Shown piece after piece: positions 11,601 to 23,600 of a stretch of DNA of 64,000 nucleotides (its first letter is position 1; each line of letters begins with the position of its first letter). Where the stretch lies: NCBI RefSeq assembly GCF_026914265.1, contig NC_069129.1:22553945-22617944 (forward strand). The letters are read 5' to 3'. The notes beneath the pieces are model-generated. The model saw nothing but the letters and a program-made list of their open reading frames with translations. It was not told the origin of the DNA and searched no databases. Both the position numbers and the translations under genes were made by a program. The DNA comes from Mya arenaria (lineage: Eukaryota; Mollusca; Bivalvia; Myida; Myidae).

Positions 11601-14600
11601 TATGCTTACAGGTCGATAGTTTGAAACATCAGATCTGTTGTTTTTCTTAAACAATGGTTTAACTTTAGCATTTTTGAGTTCAGATGGTACAATGTTACTT
11701 GTGATAGAACTGTTTATCAGAAATGTTACTGGTATCTTTAAAAATGGTGCAGCATCTTTTAAAAATCTTGCAGGAATGTTATCTAACCCTGTGCTTTTTG
11801 AACAATTTAGTTTACATAGTTCCTTGTAAATGTATTCTTCACTAACAGTGTGAAGTTTAAATTTAACAGAGTCAGGATTTCTATCTTTATAAAATCGTTT
11901 AAAACAGTCAGACTCATAGTTAAACAAATTGAAGGGCAAAGGTAGTTTTTTTTACTAAAGTTGAGGCTACAGTAGTAAAAAAAGTATTAAAGTGATTTGC
12001 AATCTTACATGGTTCAAAACAATTTTCATCATCAATGTTCAAAACAATATTTGGAGAAGATTTACTTTTACTACTATATCCAAGATTTTTTAAATCTGAC
12101 CACAGCTTTTTTGGATCATTTTTATTTTCTTCCAGCTTGTTCGACATATATTCCGATTTGGCCTTAATTACTTCTTTCTGAACAAGGTTTCTGTAAAAAC
12201 GATATTTATCTAACATCTCCTTCTGTTTGTATTTTTTGAATTTGAAATAAAAAGCATCTCTTTGACTGATGAGTTCCAGAATGTTAGAATCTAACCATGG
12301 TTCACTTCTTTGTTTTAGTCTGACTTCCTTAACAGGAGCAACAGTGTTCAAAACTGACAGAAATGTTTCTTTAAAAGACAGCCATGAATCTTCTACAGTT
12401 TTTGCAATAAACATGTTTGACCAATCGCAAAGTTTAAGTTTGTGAATAAAATGATCTACATTGTAATGTTTCAAAGACCTTACAACAACATTCTTATGCA
12501 TATTATACGTCCCTTTCTGTGTTTTACGCGTACAAAATACAGGCAAATGATCACTGAGACCTATCGGAAGAGTACCAGACAGAACAATCTTGTTTTGATG
12601 GCTACATAAAATGTGATCTAACACAGAAGAGGAGGACTCTGAGATTCTGGTAGGGTCATTTATGATCTGTTTTAGATTAAAGATATTAAGAACTTGTTCA
12701 AACCTTTTAAAAAGAGCTGATTTCTTTGCAAAAAAACAAATGTTAAAATCACCAAGGATGTACCATTCTGTGTCAGATCTAACCATAGATAAAACATTTT
12801 CAAAAATATCAACAAAATCTGTTTGTTTAGGTGGTCTATAACATGACCCTATTAAAATAGGTTTGGTTTTTGGTAATAAAATATCAGCCCACACTGCTTC
12901 AAGATTGTCATTTTCTAGGTCCCGTCTTTCGGTGAACGCCAGATCTTCATTAACGTATAAGCATACTCCACCACCTTGTCTGTTCCGGTCCTTTCTGATC
13001 ACATTGTATCCTTGAATTTGTATTTCCGAGTCCATAACTGAATTGTCCAGCCAGGTCTCTGAAAACGCTATGGCTGCAAATCTATATTTTGACATTAAAT
13101 GTCTCACTTCGGGCAACTTTGGTAATAGAGATCGTATGTTGAAATGAATAAAATGAAGTCCTTTAAGTTCAAAGCAGTTAAAATTACTACAAGATTCAGC
13201 AAAACTATTGTCATGTAAATCTGGCAGAATTCTATCATGAATATCGTTTAAATCATCACAAAGATAAAAAGGTAATAATTTAAAAGTACATATCCGACAA
13301 GTGAAATAGAAAGATCCATTAGATTTGCATACGTTTGAGTAAAAAGAATCACTTATATAACCTGAGCATCTTATATGTGTCCGGATTTCACAAAAATCAC
13401 AGTTGACAGCTTTACTACGGGCAGTTACACCTTTTCCACAAACCGAACAAGGAAATTTAGGTTGTCTTCCTTTTTTCATATTTGAAAATCCCGAATTATC
13501 AGCATACTTGTCCAATCGTAACAACTCGGCCATCTCCGGCAAGCTTCGAGATAGACCTCGTAAATAGTAGTAAGGATATACGAAAGTGCGATGCGGCTGC
13601 CGGCGATTAACACCGTTTTCAATCCGCGTAAAGAAGGTCCATTGTAACAACAAGGAAATGGATTGTGTTAAATTAAATGTGTTTGTTTAAGAGAAAATAT
13701 TTATTGTAACCTCAAAGAATGTTCGTTTTATGAATATTTAGATGTTTCCTTATAGTTAAAGCACTCTGTTTCCTCAAGAAAAATCGTGAGCACACAGAAA
13801 ATGTACTTGACAGTCATTGAAATGATCATACGGTTCATGGCATGCATGAATCATTACATCGGATTAAATGCACGCATGGACTAAATGTCAACATTTTCTC
13901 AACAGTTATAGGAACACCCTATGAAATGTAAGTTTTAAGTCATAATTTGCCGTGTTATTTCTCACACAATGCCTTGCCATTAAAACAACATTACTATTCT
14001 GTAAAATCATTGATTGCATTATCCAGAGTTTTGAGGGTTGTGGTAGGATGGTTGTGAGCTTGGCACCCAGTCAGCTTTACCAGCTGAAATCTATGCATGC
14101 CTTTACTTCAGCATTATTGGGTTTGGGCTGCAGATTTTTTTTGTGTAAACAGTTGGGGTGGGGTGGGGCGTTGACTATCCACGCAGTAAGCTCAATTGTT
14201 AGAGTACCAGTACAACGTTCATGTGGCTTTGCACCAGACAATTGTAACCACGCCCCCCCCCCCCCAGGTATGGGGAATAGTGGGGACTTTGACTTTCAGT
14301 ACAGCCAACCCCGGCTAAAATCCTCACCCTGCGCGGACGATCCAATGGCAAAATCCCTGCCAAATGCCCCCAACACCCCAGGGACTCTAGGTAAGGTCCA
14401 TTCCCCTCTATATTTTAAGTGAAGATAAAACCACCGCATTCACCCAGCACTGCAGGGCCACCTGATAGGTAAAAACACGGCCTATTTCCCCGGGTAAACC
14501 CCAGTATTCCCCCGGACCTGGAGTGGGGGGGGGTACAATTGACTGGTGCACTAAGTTGACAGAACTTGTCTTAAAATTGTATTTGTTCAAGGCAGATCAT

Positions 14601-17600
14601 GCTTCACTTTACCTCCTAGGCTGTGGATAAAACCCACTCGTTAAAAGTTTCCTTACACATTATATTTGTCTTAATCTATAATTATTAGTCTCAGTATCTT
14701 TGAGTAAATTGGCATTTTTTATGAAAAACAACAACACCAAAAGAGTAACTGATAAGATACTCAACTGATTTATTTTTTTTGTTAATAAAAGCCTTAAACA
14801 AATATTTAGCCAGGTTACTAAGCTTTTCAGCAATGAATATCAGACTTTTTTCAATAATACTTAATCTATTTTGAATAATTAGCCTTTAGATCACTCTACA
14901 CCAAATGACTCTTTTATGTCCAACTCCATAAAATACATACAAGAATAATTACAGTTTGGATCAACATGTCTCTTAATTTTATTTTTAATATTAGTAAAGT
15001 AATAACAGAGCCATCTGTATGCAATCCAATGTAAAATTAATGATAAATTAGGTTTTGCTCCCATTTTTACTTTCATTTCTGTGCCAAGCCCTTTTAAGTG
15101 CATTGAGTCTTTTGGGAGACTTCACAATATTTCTGGCATTTAATCCCCATATATGGCTTTAAGTTGCCATACAAATTTAAGTCTTCATTATAAAAAATAC
15201 TGTATGTTTCCACTTTAACCATAAACACACAATGAGAGGACTATTTAAAGCATTACCATGTGTCAGAATAATAGATCTTTCTTTGCATTTTATTTGTCTA
15301 AATATATTACCGGTCTCTTGAGCAATATCCTTGTGCCTCTTTGAGTACTTGGCTTGACAGTTTGATTTTTAATACATTGTTTTGAATGTTTTATTTGTAC
15401 ACAACAATGATGATGATGATGATGACACTATGCTACGCCAAAACCTCAACACATTTTCTTCAAACAAAAAAGGACAGTCATTCAGAATAACTTTTATTAC
15501 ATCATTTGAGAAAATAAACTCATACAATCAACAAAATAAACATGCATCTGTAAAATCACAAGTAATGTTATGTGTTCGTTAAATTTAACTTAATAACAAA
15601 ATAAGTATTTGTTGCAGTAAGCAATTCGCATCACTTCTAATAAACATTCCAACAGACTGAAAAATAAATCAACACAAATGGAAAAACTGTTTGCAAGTCA
15701 GCTAGTATCTTATTTTATGCCTTATCAGATTGCTATGCAAGCTGGAAGCTTACAAAATCACTCTTAAGTCTGTTGCCTAAGTAGAAACAAGTATGGGCAT
15801 CCTTTTCCTGAGCTCAAGAGAAAGTATCTTGGAGGTCTTGAACTCACAACCTTGAATTTGAGACTTATCCTCTAGACCACTTTCACCTTTTCACATTTTA
15901 AAGAGCCCAGTTTACAATATGGCATTTGCAAGGATGTGCCCTATTAACGGATTTTCTGAAGTCTTAAAAATTGAACTGAACAAAATAGTTCTCCTTTATT
16001 TGGTCTGCCGATGCCATCTGTTTCTGTTTTTGTAGTTATCTTCCCTCCATAATATAGGAAAACAGTTTAAGCGTAGATAAATCCTTTACCATATTACCCT
16101 TTTAAAATATATGTTCGGATTTATTTAATAATCACGGACCAACAGATGGCTTTTATCTTCAACTTCACATCAGTATGTAAGTCATCAAATGTTTGAGATG
16201 ACAAGATGTTCCACTGAACGCTTTGTTTCCATCTTGCACTCATTTTTCCATGGTAGGCGTTGCAGTTGTGTTAGATGATTTCCATGCATTGCAGGTCAAT
16301 CCTCATACAATGGCATTTTTGAGTACATTCGGATTCCAATGCCTGAAATAGAAAACAGAAAATACAACAATAATAGGAATTATATCTTCAGATCAATTAT
16401 TTTAAAAGCCTGTACAACAACAGAAAAGTATTCCCAAAACATTAACTGCAACACCAATTTAAAGCTGCATCCTCACAGTTTTACTGTTCTGACACCTTTT
16501 TTTTATTTTTGTCTTTAAACGAGCCGATTGGCAATTATTGTGCAAATGTAGATATTAGATTGCTGACATAATATCAGATCACAGTCTTTCACAAGTTTGA
16601 AAATTTGGTAAAAATTCCTCCAACTAGTCATATAAGGTCACACATAATATAACAGATTTCAATTGTTTGGAAAATATTTTTTTGCTATTGCTTTAAGCCA
16701 TATAATTAATTATATATGTGTAAATTTAATTTAATTACTCCTTTGGGCTTTTGAAGAATGACCAAGAAGAACTGTCAATCTGTGATAGAGCAGCTTTTAG
16801 TTCTGGACTACTGGTAAATGTTTAAATTCATCTACAATGTTGATATTTTAATACTGTCAATCCTTGTTGGTTAATTGTTCAAACATGCAGGTACTTTTGG
16901 GCTTAAACCAATAGGATACTTGACACTTAAATTATTGTCCGAATTTCGAAAATCGCACAACCATTACCTCATCTGCCTTTTTTTCATTAGAACAAGCTGG
17001 GAATCAAGAGTCAGCTGCACCCCTGGTACCATACTCTTCTCTGAAAATGACAATAAGATTAAAATTTAAATGTCTGCATTTCATTGGCACAGTAAAAATG
17101 TCAGCATTTTTCAATGTTTCTGCATCACCACCACTGGTGGATATCATAGAATTTAGTCTTGAAAGAAATGTGTGCTGGTTCATGCATTCAAAAAATGAAG
17201 ATCTAATTTATTTAGAGAACTATATTAGTGAACAGGGCCGAGGCATTCAGTTGTGCCATTACATTAAGTTGTTCGATACCAACACTCACGGACATATAAA
17301 CCATACATCCTTGGTTAAAAGAATGTAAATTTTAATTATAAAAAAATAAAGTTAATGATATGAAATGTATGAGATAAATACACTGAAAAAGAAAGTCTAA
17401 CCTATTATCGATCAAGGTAAAGTCAGATTCAGACTTATTTGTTATTAAAAAAAATCAAATAGAATATTTGTTTTCTTAATTTTTGCCACTGATCACTGGA
17501 GCTTCAAAATTGTTATTTACTATATTAGAATCTGTCAAATGAAAGAAGACTTTACCCCACCCACTAAGAATTAATGACATTTCCAATTAGTTTCTCATTA

Positions 17601-20600
17601 GGGCTCTTTTAAAACTATTTTTATATTTTATTAAAATACAATAAGTATAAAAATAACACTTACACACAAATAAGTGGTAAAAGTTCGCTCCTCATCCTGT
17701 CTTTGGACTAACATATCTCTTGGTTGTTTGAACATCTTCTTGGTCGGCCATGATGGACTATTTTCTTACGACCCGTATTATATCCGAGGCCATATCTTGA
17801 TACTAGCCGAGGAGTTACGATTGCATACTTGTCCTGTTCAATAGGTCCAGGGTGAGGGTGCACGTCACCACTTAGTAGAAGGAACACGAAAAATATATAT
17901 CTTGGATTAACCTTGGCATAATACTTCTGAAGGTTTTTAATAGTTCTCATGGAGGATACAAAATGGCTGGGTGCCACTTCAACCACTGGGGGCGAAAGGT
18001 ACGAAAGAATTTCAAACGTGAAAATACTTTTTTTTGTAGAGTCAAAACAGTTGACAAGTGTTTTTTCGCCTGGAGAATATTTATGTTTTGTTTTAGGCTG
18101 GTTGGTATCGTTGTATTCCACTGCCTTTAAATATATTTGAAGAAGTATACAGGCGACTAATATTCCACGAAAAGCCACCATCTTGAACGACTAGACTGTT
18201 ATCTCCTGTATTAAAACGAAATTAAATGTCTCACCAGTACGTACAGAAGAAAAAGTGACTCTCCACATATGTTGAAAAAATAATTTACTCTTCCTTTTTA
18301 CTAAGCTTGTAAGTCCCTCTTCGGTTATTTCTACGCCGGGATCCGAACACTATCAAGCGTTTACGTTATATCTCCTGTGGAATTGTTGTTCGATTTTGTT
18401 GAATTTGTCATAAACGGTATGGTTGTTGGCAAAATGATTGTTCACTGTTGATTTCCCATCTTTTAAGTTAAAGTTCCGTCTTTTTCCTCTTTGTAACTCG
18501 ATTTTTTTGCGCCGACGTCAAAGCAAATTTGAAGTTTTCCAAAGTTCACACAAACCATCTTGATGAAAATTGTACCATAAGACGTGAATTTTAATTTGAC
18601 ATCGTTTGATAATATTTTTTTAAATATTGCTTAAGAAATAATGTTAAAATAATTTATTTTTGTTAAAATATATAAGAGCGTCATTTTTTACAACTTGTTA
18701 TGATGACGTCATTTCCGCATTTATGCAACATAGGGTACATTGTGAATAATTTATCACTCATAATCAAGCCTTTTTTTTCTTCATAATTATTATATATATA
18801 CATGTAATATGATTGTAAAATTCCTTTATATCAAGCTAAAACTAAATTGAATGAACAATATCTGATAATTATTTACAGCCGTTGAGTCTGGGATTGATTC
18901 GTAACGACTTTATGTTGGACGTCAAAAGTAGCTGCTGTGAAATTCAGGGCATGCCACAATGTCTTGAGCTTCGCCAGATAGAAATCAACACAATCGCATC
19001 AAGCTTTGCTGGCCTAGCTTCGGGAATCTGGAAGGTACACAGGTATATGATAGAAAATGCTAATTTTTTAGATTTATCTGAAAGGTGTCTGCCATTTTAA
19101 GCTCACATGGCCCCAATTTCTTGACACTTTTTAAGCTTAACAGGCTAAGGTAGCTTATTTCAATTTCAAAAATATATATTTCAATTTGATTTTAATAAAT
19201 GAAAAAAGGTTTATTATAATTTTTAATATCATGAAAATAATTCACATTCAAAGTAAAAAAACCTCTTACTGAATAGCTCAAATTATAGAAAAACAAAATT
19301 AGTGAGCTTAGCTTAATCATGTAAGAAAGAACTTGAAAAGTTTCGTGAAATTTGGGCCTGATTTTAGTACTTTGTTTTGAATATCATAATGACTCTTCTA
19401 GATGGTGTTTAAAAGAGAGGTCCGACTAAATTATGCATAACTTCCATGTTTTTATTGGCATGCCTTTATATTGCAGGTTTACAATGGCACAGGCTGGCAT
19501 AGAATGTAAACCAGAACAGGTAGGCCACTTTTATTTGGATAAAGAAAAAATTATAAATGATTTTATGCTATTCAGTAAAACATCATGATATTTTCACTGC
19601 TGATATTTTCATGGCTGATATTTTCATGGCTGATATATTTACTGCTCTTACACAGCTTGGTTTCTGTTGTTTGACAAAAGAATCACTTTATCAGTGTTGA
19701 CTTTGCCAATAATTTTTTTAAAGGAATACATGAATAAGACTCTATCTTTCTCAAAAAAAATATATAATTTTTTTTTAATGCTATTTAAATCAACACTTTC
19801 CTTGAAATTTAAGTAAGAAAAAACAACAACAGAAAAATTGATGAACAAATCAAAATTAATTCACTGGTGAACATTAAAAATTATATTTTCCTCCACTCAA
19901 AAAAAGTTTGCTTTCAGAGATTACTTGTCAAAATAAATTTGGATCCTACACCAAATTCTGTGAATATTCTCTGTATTTTTTCTTGAATTTTATATTTTTA
20001 TCGCTGCATGAAATTTATTTCCCTTGACACAAATGTCAAGGGAGAAAAATTACATCTAGACTGTCTAAGAGGGCTGGTTTGCCCCTGCAGTTAGCCGCCC
20101 TGGACAGTGTTTTACTGCAATATAGACCTTTCTTTTGGGGTCAATGCAATATCGTACTGAAGCAACATTAAAATTTGTATGGCTTTGACATGTTTTCATT
20201 GAACCTATAAACTGACATTTTACCTGCAGTTCCATATAGAGAACATATTTGTAGAGAAATTAAAAGGGGAAAGTGATTTCTCAATGTGTTATATTGCTTT
20301 CAGATACCGGTAAATGCACCTGCTGAAGGCATTGCGAAGGGTCTGTTGTCAGCATGGGAACACTATGGCAATCAGAGGTTTGTGTTGATCTAATTACAGT
20401 CATATGTTAATACTGGTCCTAGAAGGTTCATCCAAAGAAGGTCATTTTCTCGTGACCTTTTTGTCAGCCAATCAGATGTTTACTTACAACAAGTCTGTAT
20501 ATATGCGATAGAGTTAAATTTAGCCAATATTTCACTGGGATTCCAAATGTGATTTGAATATTTAAAGTAGAACATATGAATATCTGCGATGTAGGTTCGA

Positions 20601-23600
20601 ATCAAACCTTTGCTTCATTTTTATGTAAAAATATATAAAAAAAAAAAACAACATTAAAAGCACACTTTTGCCAGTCAATTTGTGTATGATTTACATTTTT
20701 TTTAACATTGATGTAACCTATTATCCAATTAATTCCAAAAGAACACAGACTATCAGTTGTGCATAATTTCTTATAAGCTGAGCTATAAAAAGCATATTTA
20801 TAGTTTAACAAGTTCCAACGGGTGGGAGTCAGATTTTATCTTAAGTATATTAAAGATTATATTTGTAGTGTTATACCCCCTGAAAAAATCCCAAATAACA
20901 TAAAAATGTTTTGTTCTGCAGGGCTACTGTTCTCGTTGTAGCCTCACTTTTAAACTTGTTTATGTATGTCAAATAATATTTATAGTATGTTGATTTGAAA
21001 TCCAATGGAAAATGCCTCTGATGAGGATATATACCCAAATCATCTTGTCATGTTATTTGCTTATAAAATAATGTCTTTTTCTTTAACATAAAAGGTTTTT
21101 TGCCTTTTTTAGCAACAAATCCATCATTGATTGATAATTTTTTCCAGTGCGTCAGTTTTATTTGTTACAATGGAGGTTGAACGGAATGCCGTGGACCAGT
21201 GGTGGCTGGAGTCCCAACTGTTCTCGCTAAGCCACAATGTGTGTGTGCGATACACAACACTACAGTATGCATACGAACATGCCACGTTGACAGATGATAA
21301 AAGATTATTGCTGTAAGAAGTTACTTATTAAGATTTTGAGTATATTGTAAGTAATGAATTATTTTATTCTATTTTTATTGTTTCTGTAAGTAGTAAAATG
21401 TTGAGTATTTTAAGTCCTGTTACAAAATATAATGTCACAAATAACTCCAAAACTATTCCACCTTAACTTATTTAACTTATTAGGAAATGTTGGTCAGCAT
21501 ATTCCATACATGCCATATCCCCCGGCGGGGGGAAAAATCCCCCAGAATTTCGACCCATCCCAAAACTTGCTTAAGGTTGACAGTGGAAAGCATCAATAAT
21601 ATTATGAGTGTGAAATTCCATGAAGGACCATGATGACTAAGGCCAAAAATTATTGTATTTTGAGTGTATTTCTGTATTTATTCTAATATTATAAATGCAG
21701 TTATTGCGTAAATTTTCATCGCGCAAAAATCCCCTGGTGTTATATCAAAGTCCCCTGGAATTCAGACAAAAATCCCCTGGGAAGCCTCTCAGAAATATGG
21801 CATGTATGATATTCAATTCAATTGTGCACCTTTTGTGACATATCGCATTGTCTAGCAAGAATTATGGCCCTTTAATAAATGAAAAAAATGGTCTTTAAAA
21901 AATGTGTCACATGTAGCTCTAAAGGTATTGCATCTTCACTTATGAAACTTCATAGGAATGTTTGTCTGCTTTGTGAGTGCCAAATCTTTTTTACATTCCA
22001 CTTGGTCCAACAAGAGTTATTGCACCTGACCAAGTAAATATCACAGATCTGCAAGATCTTGTTTGGCATGTAACACCTAAATTATTGTAACTACTATAAT
22101 GAAACTTCCTAGGAACGTTAGTCAGGATGTGCTTTTGTACACCTGCCATATCTTTCATTAATAAATTCTGCAACTCAACATTTAACCATTTCTTTGTCAA
22201 GGCGGTGTCTGGTGTTTTTCATCATACTGTGATAGCTGTAGTGTTTTTTCTCAATGTAGCAACCCTAATTAGTAGAATGCTGATTTAAAATCACGAGTTG
22301 ATATGAATCTGTGGTTTAATTACAGTGATGATGGAAATGAAATTGCTGTGATATACTATCGGGATGGCTATGCACCCACACACTACCATTCAGAAAAGGT
22401 AATTTAACAATTATACGGTAATAATTATAAGCACCCTCTGAATTCCATTTCCATTTTGGTAATTGGAAAGGTTATTCTAAAGAGGAACATTCTGATCAGA
22501 TTTTCTGTAAAGAGCAATGTCTATCTCATGTAGAATTGTATTTGTTATTTAAACGTTTCACAGGTGTGACTTGAACACATCAGAAAATATTTTAACTATC
22601 ACGGTCTATTACCACACAGTCTTCATAAAATGCACCTGACCGAATGCCCGAGGTTTAATGAAAATGTTTTGAGTCTATAGAAATTCAGTTGCTGCAGGCC
22701 CTTTTGGCCTGTACTTTGTTCATTGTACGGTAACAGTTAAAACAACTGAAATAACCTAAAAGTATGAGTTTAATTATTCCAGATGCCCAATTGGTCTGTG
22801 CTCAAAAAATCATTTCACATACACAGAACTCATTTGGTAGACCTCAGTTTATTTCCCAGTCTGGCAGCAATTTTGTGACAATGTTTTATTGAATGTGATG
22901 AGACATGTATATTTTATCCCAAAGTTCAAGCTCAACTTTAGAAAACTTGCTGAGTTGAATATTTTTGTGTTTTGAGCTTGCCTGTTTTTTTAAAGAAAAA
23001 AAGATTGTCAGATTCTCTGTGTCCTTGTCGCGAGCATTGTGCAAAGACCTCAACTTGGCCATAACTCAAAAACCTAATCAAGATATTTGAATGAAACATT
23101 ATGTACACACTCCCACATGTATAGCAAGTTTCATAACTCCGGCTTTAATAATTTTTCTATTTAATAAATAGAGTTGTGCCCCTTTTTGACTGAAAAAACA
23201 ACACCGATGAGTGTTTCACAGTGCTCATGTTACTTTATTATTCAGGAATGGGATGTCAGATTGATGTTTGAGAGATCAAAGGCAATCAAGTGTCCATCCG
23301 TCCACCTACAATTGGCCGGATGCAAGAAGGTGCAACAGGAGTTAGCCACCCCTGGTGCTGTCGAGAGGTTTATTAAAGACAGGGAAGTGTGTAATGGAAT
23401 CAGGAACACATTTGCTGGGCAGTACACATTGGATCAGGTGAGATTTTGGCCCGAATTTCTTGAAACATCTTTTTTTTAAGAACTGATTAAGCTAGGCTCG
23501 CTATTTTTGTTTTGGTATAATTTGTATGTGTATTTACATTCTTAAGTGGTTTTGGACTATGAAATATTATTATCGTTACGATGATCACGATTAACTAATT

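Larger units (their letters stand above)
9816..13660 (-). mobile_element. Non-LTR retrotransposon (LINE), PHD finger + APE endonuclease + RT, antisense in GSS intron 3
   Basis: Read on the minus strand, two adjacent frames encode a PHD-like zinc finger, an APE endonuclease and a reverse transcriptase. The 3' end at about 9816-9830 is AATAAATCTATCTATCTATC, a polyadenylation-like signal running into a tetranucleotide tail. Such short-tandem 3' ends, and the order finger-EN-RT without an RNase H, fit the CR1/L2 group of the Jockey superfamily. The exact 5' end is not visible; the module CAATCGTAACAACTCGGCC at 13513 lies within its first codons. I could not find a clear target duplication. Confidence 0.85.

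Noticed and set aside
13952-14422. 156-residue plus frame with Pro/Gly-rich end
   Set aside because: Its second half is the family H inverted-repeat element, also found at 57157-57470, so it is not a gene.
17047-17328. 93-residue open frame in GSS intron 3
   Set aside because: No domain, no splice context, and a SINE-like B box near its end; length is within chance for AT-rich intron.
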